Positions 5,401-11,323 of a stretch of 12,596 nt of DNA are shown piece after piece. A program made the position numbers and the translations under genes. Numbering within the stretch: position 1 is the stretch's first letter; every line of letters starts with the position of its first letter. Where the stretch lies: positions 1-12,596 of the forward strand of contig DVOI01000055.1 of assembly GCA_018713665.1 (NCBI GenBank). The letters run 5' to 3'. This DNA comes from Ornithoclostridium faecigallinarum (GTDB lineage Bacteria; Bacillota; Clostridia; Christensenellales; UBA3700). A model generated the notes under the pieces. The model made no database searches. It was not told the origin of the DNA and was given only the letters and a program-made list of their open reading frames with translations.

Positions 5401-7481
5401 GGCTCGTCGACTTTGCCGTAGACAAAGGTGACGTTGTATTTGCGCAACTCCTTCGCATAGGTCGCGTAGACGACTGTGTCGCCCTTGACTTCAGTCCACG
5501 CCGTCGAATCCCATCCGTCGAATGTGTAAATCCATTGCTCTGTTTGCGCCTTGGTCGGGGTTTCGGGCGCTGCCGCGGACTTGCCGTATTCGACCTGCTG
5601 CTCGTCGAGCTTGGTCGTGCGGTCGTCGTCATAGAAGGTGACGGTGTAGCTTCGCAGCATCTCTTTGTAAACAGGTCTGATTTCGAGGTAGGACGTGACT
5701 TTGTCAAACGCCGTGCCCCATCCTTTGAACTCGTATGTATATTGCGCGTCCGCCGCCTTTTGCGGCTCTTCGCTCGGCGCGGTCGCCGACTTTCCGTACT
5801 CGACCATCTGCACGTCGTCGATCAACGCGCCCTCCGCGTCAAGGAAGCGCACCTCGAACACCTTTGGATACTCTTTGTATTGCGCCTCGACGGTCAGGTC
5901 GGACTTGACCGATGTCCAGCTGTCGTAGCCCTGTGTGACCACCTCCCAGCCGGCAAACACATGTATGCCGTCCTCTTTCTCGATTGTGGTATTTTCGATC
6001 TCGGGCGCGACCGCCGCGGTGCCGAAGGTCACCGTCGTCTCTTTGCTCTTCTCTCCTTCAAGCCCCCACCTGAATGTGACGGTGCGCGTCTCGAGCGTGC
6101 GCTTGATCACTGCGTTGACGACGAGGTCGGACGTGACTTTGTTGTAGCCCTTATCCCACTTCACAAACGTCTTTTCCACGCCCTCCTCGGGAGAAATCGC
6201 CTCCTTCACTTCTGCGTTATTCGGCGTCTCCGCGCTCGCACCGGTCACTACCTCCTGCGAGTCGAAAAGTCTGCCTTCAACATAGAAGTCTACCGTATAG
6301 GTGCGCTTGTTCTCGACAAAACGAGCATAGACCTCGGTGTCGGACGTGATTGAACCGAGATTCGCCTCTATGCCGCGGCTGTCCTGCCATTTGTCAAAAG
6401 TATAGTCGTTTGTCTCGTCGGACGGCTTGACCGGATTCGCCGGCATCGGAGACGCCTTGCCGCCCTCGACATAGTAGCGGCAATAGACGATGTCGCCGAC
6501 ATAGAAGTCGACGCGATACCAATCGGCGTGATTGTCATAGACGGCGTTGATCACCCTGTCCTCTGTGACAAAACAATAGTTGTTGTCCCAGCCGACGAAC
6601 ACATAGTCGACGCCGAGACCGTCCGGTTTGTCCAGCCCGGTGGTCGGCGGCACCGCGTCCTCGCCGTAGCGCACCGTCTGGGTCGTCGTCCTGCCGTCGC
6701 CGTAATTGAACGTGACGTCAAAATAGATATCCTCGGTGGACCAAAGCGCGACGATGTTGAGGTCCTTCGTGACGGAACTCAACGCCTGCGCGTTGGCGCT
6801 CCACCCCGTAAACGTCACCTTTTTACCGTTGACATGGGGAAGATATGCGGATATGTCCTCGGCGTCGGGCGCTTCGACGGCGCCGCCGTACGGCACCGAG
6901 ACCACCTTGACCGCGACATTATTGACCATGAATGTGACATTGTATGTGCGCGCAATTTCGTCATAAACGGGACGGACGTCCGTATCCTCGACGACAGACG
7001 TCAAATCTTTGTCCCAACCTTTGAAGATGTATCCGAACTTCTCGTCCGCAGGGCGGAAGGTCGGAGAGATGTCAAACGACGACAGGTCGCTGCCCTTCTC
7101 GACATACGCGCGATAGAGCACGACCCCGTCCCTGTGATCGTAGAATGTGACGAGCGCGAGATCGCCCGTCGCGGTCCACTTGGCATAGATGATTGTCCCT
7201 GCCTCGGACGCGGCAAGCCCTGCCGCGGTGACGGGCTTTTGCCAAGTGCCGTTGTCAAAAAACCAACCGCCGAACAAATAGCCCTCGCGCGACGGGACGG
7301 ACTCAAACAGCGAGTCGACGTCGTCCTGCGCAAGAGCGTAGGAGTTGCCCTCCCAAAGCGTGACGGTGTAGCCCTGCGGCTCGGGCGGCTGTTCGTCGAC
7401 GACGCAGCCGGCGAACACGGCAAGCACGGCGAGCATGATCATGACCGCCGCGATCAAAGACATCTTCCCTTTCCCTTTCAT
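2487..7481 (-). CDS. Giant surface lipoprotein with 14 InlB-type B-repeats and a BspA-like LRR_5 domain
   Basis: Encodes 1,664 residues. The start at 7481 has AAGGAAGG 4 bases upstream and gives a signal peptide with lipobox VFAGC, so Cys26 is the likely lipid-anchored residue; the frame is open further upstream, without a signal peptide at its end. Residues 38-1070 hold fourteen beta-grasp-like units of 69-87 residues, each starting Y-x-V-x-F, with EYG/PYG-A-x-x-P in the middle, F-x-GW later and A-x-Y/F at the end. This is the Listeria-Bacteroides (Flg_new/InlB B-repeat) pattern. Residues 1071-1664 carry degenerate LRR_5/BspA-like repeats, for example ITEIAGSAF, IKRIGEQAFYG and LKEIGNLAF. 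There is no LPXTG motif or C-terminal membrane anchor. By family knowledge it is a surface protein for adhesion or matrix/host contact; the ligand is unknown. It forms its own transcription unit, with a promoter at 7547-7575 and a terminator at 2439-2467. The C-terminus looks intact. Confidence 0.9.
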   Translation of the reverse strand: MKGKGKMSLIAAVMIMLAVLAVFAGCVVDEQPPEPQGYTVTLWEGNSYALAQDDVDSLFESVPSREGYLFGGWFFDNGTWQKPVTAAGLAASEAGTIIYAKWTATGDLALVTFYDHRDGVVLYRAYVEKGSDLSSFDISPTFRPADEKFGYIFKGWDKDLTSVVEDTDVRPVYDEIARTYNVTFMVNNVAVKVVSVPYGGAVEAPDAEDISAYLPHVNGKKVTFTGWSANAQALSSVTKDLNIVALWSTEDIYFDVTFNYGDGRTTTQTVRYGEDAVPPTTGLDKPDGLGVDYVFVGWDNNYCFVTEDRVINAVYDNHADWYRVDFYVGDIVYCRYYVEGGKASPMPANPVKPSDETNDYTFDKWQDSRGIEANLGSITSDTEVYARFVENKRTYTVDFYVEGRLFDSQEVVTGASAETPNNAEVKEAISPEEGVEKTFVKWDKGYNKVTSDLVVNAVIKRTLETRTVTFRWGLEGEKSKETTVTFGTAAVAPEIENTTIEKEDGIHVFAGWEVVTQGYDSWTSVKSDLTVEAQYKEYPKVFEVRFLDAEGALIDDVQMVEYGKSATAPSEEPQKAADAQYTYEFKGWGTAFDKVTSYLEIRPVYKEMLRSYTVTFYDDDRTTKLDEQQVEYGKSAAAPETPTKAQTEQWIYTFDGWDSTAWTEVKGDTVVYATYAKELRKYNVTFVYGKVDEPESNDYHEVTQSVEYGSSATAPEEEAKKYTGTDTTEYQFAGWETSNYLNVTGDLIVKAFYRTYDKYFNVTFRDEKGALLSAPQYVRYDKDEVVLPDAENIVKQQDVQYTYAFDGWTYDDGKFISDEDFAAIAAGKVNRDYELIAHFAATLRKYTVIFYDDDRTTVLDTQEVDYGASAVEPEAPTKEQTVQWVYEFSGWDSTAWTEVKGDTVVYATYSRALRKYDVTFVYGNVDDPSSGDYRTKTIEVEYGKIPTAPDDLDTSRPSTPKYDYTFNGWNGLLAVSGDMTVTADYIATIRNYTVTFYDMTTGELEGDNEMPYGSWIERTMSAGGYIFDSWYTKEGDDYTALPTKDDVLAAGGEGHVNGDMVLYGNLVMEGITFDSNNNISGYTGSNSFVVIPTYANRQKVGAINGHMFQGRTQEEIEAVYLPLGVQVSANAFRSMDDEPYEALNSATWDRIYDEDVVKTLIVYCQAEDDGGLDAAWDQFDPNWDSNSIVGALTSGGISSVNKYFNVKGIETIGDYNYVLLADNTAIIQRFVNGTKKYVELPTGTVIDGTGESAVEYRITEIAGSAFRGMSNVETVFIAAEWEDLKVGRYVFSGLTATIYLAIEKPGLNSTIPGIGSADIADWNAGWANTASGDEGELTLEWNCDGLHTQDEVTYLLRSNGEAIAISQEFTFFGSLTKLTVPETLTVNEKTYTVTEIGDQLFKDEMLLTDVSIPGTIKRIGEQAFYGTNLKTLTLADGLKEIGNLAFAMNTSLTYVYIPESCETIGYFAFAGANNAELFMGRKSAPTGSGLIGYKVGWNTTVDLTGLDLSSIGSIVTSLVGSGTTLPTYWNAVGKTEVAKDGWNGILAAKAVLEFVVQKDGNARLIRVSQEGIITKLDNFVIPAAVEYNGVSYTVTSIDGGAFADWELDTLGIPSTVTSIASNAFSSIKTINTDLAQPTEGTKPAGWEFDATNITINYGQKLSEE
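4272..5651 (-). repeat. 702-bp (234-residue) higher-order tandem duplication within the lipoprotein gene
   Basis: Units 9-11 (4950-5651) and 12-14 (4272-4949) are in register. A 38-bp stretch is identical at 4774-4811 and 5476-5513, and a 36-bp stretch with one mismatch is at 4911-4946 and 5613-5648. The protein segments WDSTAWTEVKGDTVVYATY and YDDDRTT recur 234 residues apart. Similarity fades through units 11 and 14. Confidence 0.85.
4272..7370 (-). repeat. Array of 14 InlB/Flg_new-like B-repeat units
   Basis: Unit boundaries in protein residues, judged by eye from Y-x-V-x-F starts: 38, 107, 179, 253, 322, 394, 466, 541, 611, 681, 758, 845, 915 and 991, ending near 1070. Unit 1 is nearest the classical Listeria form (GYLFGGWFFDNGTW). 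Units 2-13 have a longer middle and a D-x-V-V/D-L-x-V strand before the end. Unit 11 carries an insertion of about 15 residues after its GW motif. Confidence 0.85.
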
Positions 7482-7493
7482 GATACCTTCCTT

Positions 7494-7527
7494 GTCCGCC
7501 CTTCGCGGACGCGCGCAGACTGCGCGC
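7494..7527 (-). promoter_or_regulatory. Two abutting perfect hairpins in the lipoprotein gene leader
   Basis: GTCCGC/GCGGAC with a 5-nt loop (7494-7510) directly adjoins GCGCGCA/TGCGCGC with a 3-nt loop (7511-7527). The first hairpin touches the AAGGAAGG ribosome binding site (7486-7493). Neither has a U-tract, so they are not terminators. They could modulate translation or mRNA stability. Confidence 0.5.
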
Positions 7528-7546
7528 AATTTTCATACGCGTATAT

Positions 7547-7575
7547 ATTTTAGTATATGCAAGTCCAAAAAGCAA
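7547..7575 (-). promoter_or_regulatory. Promoter region of the large lipoprotein gene
   Basis: TTGCTT (7570-7575) and TAAAAT (7547-7552) on the minus strand are spaced 17 bp, giving a leader of about 59 nt. An overlapping alternative is TTGGAC (7563-7568) with TATACG (7540-7545), also 17 bp. A 12-bp perfect palindrome, TTTATGCATAAA, lies 30 bp upstream at 7605-7616. Confidence 0.5.
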
Positions 7576-7632
7576 TCGTTTTGAAGTACATCGCGCCGCA
7601 CCGCTTTATGCATAAAAAAGCACGTTTACGCC

Positions 7633-7651
7633 AAAAAGCGCCGTTTGGCGC
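7633..7651 (-). terminator. Second (distal) terminator after the fucosidase gene
   Basis: GCGCC/GGCGC stem (7638-7642 with 7647-7651), 4-nt loop, then five U on the minus strand (7633-7637). It lies about 100 bases after the fucosidase stop codon and just before the lipoprotein promoter region, so it would insulate the two genes. Confidence 0.65.
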
Positions 7652-7672
7652 GGCATAATACGCAAGCCCAAG

Positions 7673-7693
7673 CGCCCTTGCCGCGAAAGGGCG
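7673..7693 (-). other. Intergenic hairpin between two terminators
   Basis: A perfect 7-bp stem CGCCCTT/AAGGGCG (7673-7679 with 7687-7693) with a 7-nt loop and no U-tract. With the flanking terminators it makes three stem-loops in about 90 bases. Confidence 0.5.
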
Positions 7694-7720
7694 AAAAACG
7701 GCGCCGTCTCTCGGCGGCGC
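7694..7720 (-). terminator. First (proximal) terminator after the fucosidase gene
   Basis: GCGCCG/CGGCGC stem (7715-7720 with 7701-7706), 8-nt loop, then CG and five U on the minus strand (7694-7698). It starts 31 bases after the stop codon at 7752-7754. Confidence 0.65.
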
Positions 7721-7751
7721 GGCTGTACGATTTTTGGCGCCCGTGTCGATT

Positions 7752-9215
7752 TCAAGACTTTTTGACGCGCTTCTTCGCAAGCTCTTGCTTGAACACATAC
7801 ATCTTGTAGTTGAACCTCGTCACCCACCTTTTGAGTGCGGCGAACCTCTCTTTGGGGTGCGGCTTGCCGTCGGTGAGATAAGCGTCGAACCTCTCGAGGT
7901 GCGGCTCCAGACGGCAGGACGCAATCTCCAATTTCAGTCCGTCGCAGAGCGTCGGCTCGAACAGCGCGACTTTGAGATGTCCTATCGTCGTGCCCTCGTA
8001 CACCTTACTCTCTTTGCCGCCCGAAAGCGCATACAGCACAAACTTCTCGACGCGCTGCGAAAAGCGTATATCCTCGGCTATGACCGCCTTGTCCACCCTT
8101 TGCGGCGAGGTGAATTTGCGCATGACAGCATAGCTTTGCGCCGGCTCGAACGATGGCAAACTTTCGTCCTCGCACTCCGCCTTTGCGGCGAACGCGCTCT
8201 TCAATCTCTCGCCCAGCTCGCGCAGCGTGGCTGCGTCCTTTTCGTATATCCTGCCTCTCCTGTCGGGCGGCACGTTGAGCAGCAGCATGCAGTTGCCGCC
8301 GACCGTCTTGTACCACAGCGACAGCAGTTTTTCCGCGCTCTTGACCTTGCGGTTTTGATAGGTGTGGAAGAACCAGCCCGGGCGTATCGACACGTCCGCT
8401 TCCGCCGGATACCAGATCAATTCGCCGCACCTCTCCAGCACCGTGCGGCTGCCGAGGTCTTCGTCCTCTGCGCCCAGTTTGCTCTCAAACGGCGCGTCCT
8501 CGCTCTGCGACGCGGCGGCGACCTTGTAGGGATCGGCGAGCGCGGCGGGGACGACGTTCCACTCCACGGGACGCGTCACGCCCGCCTCGTTGCCCACCCA
8601 ACGGACGTCGGGACCGCAATTTGAGATCGCGCAATTCGGCTGCAAGCGGCGGATCAGCGCATAGTAGCGGTCGAAATCATAGCGTTGCATAGGCTTGCCG
8701 TCGAGGTGCGAGCCGCACGCGCCGTCCAGCCACACGGTGAACATATCGCCGTAGCGCGTCAAGAGTTCGGTCAATTGCGCGCAATAAAAGTCGTCGTATC
8801 CGTCCGTGCCGTACTTGGGGCTGTTGCGGTCCCACGGCGACAGATACACGCCCATCTTCAAGCCGAACTTGCGGCAGCTGTCGGCGAGCATCGCGACGAC
8901 GTCGCCCTTGCCGTCCTTCCACGGGCTGCTGCGCACCGAGTAGTCGGTCGTATCCGTCTGCCAAAGACAAAATCCGTCGTGGTGTTTGGCGGTCAAAATG
9001 ACGCCCTTCGCGCCTGCCGAGACGACCGCGCGGCACCAGTCGTCGGTGTCGAGATCGCTCGGGCAAAACAGCGACGGGCTGTCCTTGCCGTCCCCCCATT
9101 CGCGGTCGGTGAACGTGTTGATTCCAAAGTGGAAAAAGCAATAAAAGCCCATCTTTTCGATTGCGATTTGAGTGGGCGTAGGTGTGACTTCGACGTATCT
9201 CGCGCAGTTGTCCAT
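7752..9215 (-). CDS. Intracellular alpha-L-fucosidase, glycoside hydrolase family 29 (GH29-B-like)
   Basis: Encodes 487 residues, typical for GH29 retaining fucosidases, which release terminal L-fucose from glycans. The TIM-barrel landmarks are in order: HFGINTFTDREWG (29-41), AKHHDGFCLW (76-85), YLSPWDRN (124-131), WLDG with Asp164 as the expected nucleophile, GNEAG with Glu210 as the probable acid/base, and AEADVSIRPGWFFH (271-284). The last motif is characteristic of subfamily B, which usually prefers alpha-1,3/1,4-linked fucose. Residues from about 355 form a C-terminal beta-sandwich-like domain. There is no signal peptide, so it probably acts in the cytoplasm on imported oligosaccharides. 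The start at 9215 has AGGAGAG a few bases upstream. No sugar transporter or fucose catabolic gene is adjacent. It follows the ABC operon's terminator by only about 45 bases, with no clear promoter, so weak read-through or an undetected promoter must drive it. Confidence 0.92.
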   Translation of the reverse strand: MDNCARYVEVTPTPTQIAIEKMGFYCFFHFGINTFTDREWGDGKDSPSLFCPSDLDTDDWCRAVVSAGAKGVILTAKHHDGFCLWQTDTTDYSVRSSPWKDGKGDVVAMLADSCRKFGLKMGVYLSPWDRNSPKYGTDGYDDFYCAQLTELLTRYGDMFTVWLDGACGSHLDGKPMQRYDFDRYYALIRRLQPNCAISNCGPDVRWVGNEAGVTRPVEWNVVPAALADPYKVAAASQSEDAPFESKLGAEDEDLGSRTVLERCGELIWYPAEADVSIRPGWFFHTYQNRKVKSAEKLLSLWYKTVGGNCMLLLNVPPDRRGRIYEKDAATLRELGERLKSAFAAKAECEDESLPSFEPAQSYAVMRKFTSPQRVDKAVIAEDIRFSQRVEKFVLYALSGGKESKVYEGTTIGHLKVALFEPTLCDGLKLEIASCRLEPHLERFDAYLTDGKPHPKERFAALKRWVTRFNYKMYVFKQELAKKRVKKS

Positions 9216-9260
9216 ATCTCTCCTTTTGTGCGTCTTGTCGACACGGGTACGATTTTTTGT

Positions 9261-9286
9261 AAAAAGTTGCCCCGCGAGAGCGGGGC
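9261..9286 (-). terminator. Terminator of the ABC importer operon
   Basis: A perfect 7-bp GC stem (9269-9275 with 9280-9286), GAGA/TCTC loop, then AA-C and five U on the minus strand (9261-9268). It lies 5 bases beyond the ATPase stop codon (9292-9294). Confidence 0.88.
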
Positions 9287-9291
9287 GTGAT

Positions 9292-10068
9292 TCAAATCAT
9301 CAACATCTTGTCGCTTTGAATTTTGAACTTGTCCAAAAGCTCGGCGACGGTGAGCTTGCTCTTCTCTTCGCCGCGGACGTCGTAGATGATGCGTCCCTCG
9401 TGCATCATGATCAGGCGGTTGCCGTAGCGAATCGCGTCTTTCATGTTGTGGGTGATCATCAACGTGGTCAGCTTTTCGCCCGAGGTCAGCTCTTCGGTGA
9501 CGTCGAGCACGCGCGCGGCGGTCTTGGGGTCGAGCGCGGCGGTATGTTCGTCAAGCAAGAGCAGCTCGGGACGCTTGAGCGTCGCCATCAACAGCGTGAG
9601 CGCCTGTCTTTGTCCGCCCGAGAGCAAGCCGACCTTGGCGGTCATACGGTCTTCAAGCCCAAGCCCCAAAAACTCAAGCTTTTGCTTGAAGAACGCCTTC
9701 TCCTTTTTGCCCACTCCCCAACGCAGTCCGCGCATCTTGCCGCGGCGGTTGGCGAGCGCCAGATTCTCCTGTATCTCCATGCTCGCGGCGGTGCCCATCA
9801 TGGGGTCTTGGAACACTCTGCCGAGGTACTTGGCGCGCTTGTGTTCGGGCAGGCGCGTGATGTCCTTGCCGCCCAGCACGACGCTGCCCTTCTCGGGCAT
9901 ATACACGCCTGCGATGACGTTGAGCAATGTAGACTTTCCTGCGCCGTTGCCGCCGATGACGGTTATGAAATCGCCGTCCTCAATGGTGAAATCGATGTCG
10001 ATGAGCGCCTTCTTTTCGTTGATGGTGCCCATGTTGAACGTCATGGATACGCCTTTAAGCTCAAGCAT
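9292..10068 (-). CDS. ABC importer ATP-binding protein (COG1101 / TrpZ-like)
   Basis: Encodes 258 residues, a single complete ABC ATPase. Walker A GGNGAGKST is at 39-47, Q-loop Gln87 in FQDP, signature LSGGQ at 149-153, Walker B LLLLDE ending in catalytic Glu174, and the switch His207 in ITHN. The FNMGTINEKKALIDIDFTI start and FQDPMMGTAASMEIQENLALA stretch resemble the COG1101 ATPases paired with PF04392-type binding proteins. It powers the adjacent permease at the inner face of the membrane. Its ATG overlaps the permease gene end by 8 bases (10061-10068) and a GAGGAGG ribosome binding site lies inside that gene, so the two are translationally coupled. It is the last gene of the operon, followed directly by a strong terminator. 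Confidence 0.93.
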   Translation of the reverse strand: MLELKGVSMTFNMGTINEKKALIDIDFTIEDGDFITVIGGNGAGKSTLLNVIAGVYMPEKGSVVLGGKDITRLPEHKRAKYLGRVFQDPMMGTAASMEIQENLALANRRGKMRGLRWGVGKKEKAFFKQKLEFLGLGLEDRMTAKVGLLSGGQRQALTLLMATLKRPELLLLDEHTAALDPKTAARVLDVTEELTSGEKLTTLMITHNMKDAIRYGNRLIMMHEGRIIYDVRGEEKSKLTVAELLDKFKIQSDKMLMI

Positions 10069-11275
10069 TTTTCACCTCCTCGGCAACGTCTTGAGACGCG
10101 TTCTCGAGCGCGGTCAAAGCCTTCGTGCCGTACTTTTCGACGAACTTCTCCTTCTTGCGCAGATACCTCGCTTGGAACAGTCTGTATTGCATCTTTGTCA
10201 TGTAGACAAAGCCGTCGTCTTTGGGCATGGTTTTGGGGTCGTCCGCAATCTTGGCGCGCTCGAACGTGTCGGCGAGGCTTTGCAGCTCCGCTTCGCGCTT
10301 TGCGCGCAAAGCCGCCTTTCGCTCTTCCGCTTTTTTGTCACGCTCTGCCGCGTACGCCGCATACTTGGGGTACTTGGCTCTCAAATAGTTGTCCGTCTTT
10401 TTGTACAGCTTCGCGCAGCCCGACTTGATCATAGGCAGGCAAAGCGCGATGACGACGAGCACCGCCGTGCACAGCTTGATGTACTCCGTCGGCATATTTG
10501 CGAAATAGACGAGCGCATAGATGATGCGGTAGATGATGCTTCCGAACGTCACGCCGAGCAAAAGCACGGCAAAGTTGCTCTTTGCCGGCACAATGTTCTC
10601 GCCGATGATGACCGCGGCAAGACCGGCGACAATCGCGCCTTGACCGAGGCTCCAGCTGGCTGCGCCCTGCGATTGCGCGACAAGCGCGCCCGAAAGAGCT
10701 ATCAACGCGTTGGAGATGACAAGCCCGATAATCTTGGCTACGTCGGTATTGACGCCTTGAGCGCGGCTCATGCGCTCGTTCATGCCTGTCGCGCGGATTG
10801 CGCTGCCGACCTCGGTACCGAAAAACCAATAGCACGCGCCGATTACCGCCGCCACGCAAATCAAGCCGAGAATCAACGTGGAGTATATCGCCTTCATTCC
10901 GCCGAGCGCCGTATAGAACGCGTCGTCGGGGGTGACGGGTACGGAAGACTTGTTGCCCATGACAATCAACGCGACCGAATAGAGCGCGGTGAGAGTGATG
11001 ATGCCCGAAAGTATCGGCGCTATTTTGAGTTTGGTGTGCAAGATTGCGGTGACCAATCCCGCTCCGCCGCCTGCAAGAAGCGCGATGAAACAAGCGAGAT
11101 TGCCGTCCCAGCCGTTGTTGTTGACAAGCACGGCGGCGACGGCTCCGCCCAACGCGAAACTGCCCTCGCAGGTGAGGTCGGCAAAGTCAAGCAGACGGAA
11201 GGTGATGAACACGCCTATCGCCATTACCGCCCAAAGCAGACCTTGATTGATACCGCCTAAAATAGTTATATCCAT
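10061..11275 (-). CDS. ABC importer permease (TrpY-like) with a long cytoplasmic C-terminal tail
   Basis: Encodes 404 residues. Residues 1-290 are a BPD type-2-like permease with about eight to nine hydrophobic segments, starting MDITILGGINQGLLWAVMAIGV and containing the family-typical RLLDFADLTCEGSFALGGAV (27-46) and the coupling-loop segment GSAIRATGMNERMSRAQGVN (157-176). It should form the membrane channel with the ATPase and binding protein, probably as a homodimer. Relatives known to me are about 290-300 residues long. Here a further 115 or so residues follow: Lys/Arg/Ala/Glu-rich, tyrosine-containing and likely helical or coiled-coil (ERDKKAEERKAALRAKREAE at 311-330). The tail is in frame and ends in the ATPase overlap, so it is not a frameshift product. 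The start has only a weak ribosome binding site, with a strong hairpin just upstream, suggesting lower translation than the binding protein. Confidence 0.92.
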   Translation of the reverse strand: MDITILGGINQGLLWAVMAIGVFITFRLLDFADLTCEGSFALGGAVAAVLVNNNGWDGNLACFIALLAGGGAGLVTAILHTKLKIAPILSGIITLTALYSVALIVMGNKSSVPVTPDDAFYTALGGMKAIYSTLILGLICVAAVIGACYWFFGTEVGSAIRATGMNERMSRAQGVNTDVAKIIGLVISNALIALSGALVAQSQGAASWSLGQGAIVAGLAAVIIGENIVPAKSNFAVLLLGVTFGSIIYRIIYALVYFANMPTEYIKLCTAVLVVIALCLPMIKSGCAKLYKKTDNYLRAKYPKYAAYAAERDKKAEERKAALRAKREAELQSLADTFERAKIADDPKTMPKDDGFVYMTKMQYRLFQARYLRKKEKFVEKYGTKALTALENASQDVAEEVKNA

Positions 11276-11287
11276 TTTGTTACCGTT

Positions 11288-11312
11288 GTGCGCGCCGCGG
11301 CGCGGCGCGCAC
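11288..11312 (-). other. Strong GC hairpin between binding-protein and permease genes
   Basis: A perfect 11-bp stem (11288-11298 with 11302-11312) with a 3-nt loop fills most of the 48-base gap. No U-tract follows, so it is not a classical terminator. It could protect the 3' end of the binding-protein mRNA and lower expression of the downstream genes, as intergenic hairpins do in other binding-protein operons. Confidence 0.75.
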
Positions 11313-11323
11313 GAGTATTGTTG

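Noticed and set aside
4155..6353. 732-residue plus-strand open frame opposite the repeat lipoprotein
   Set aside because: It mirrors the repeat period of the true gene on the other strand and has no recognisable domain or start signal.
7303..7575. 90-residue minus-strand frame, including an upstream ATG in the lipoprotein leader
   Set aside because: It overlaps the lipoprotein gene out of frame, has no Shine-Dalgarno and gives Arg-rich shadow sequence; a regulatory upstream frame is possible but unsupported.
9172..11260. Long plus-strand frames (418 and 605 residues) opposite the ATPase and permease genes
   Set aside because: Antisense shadows of conserved ABC transporter genes; their translations show no domain order.
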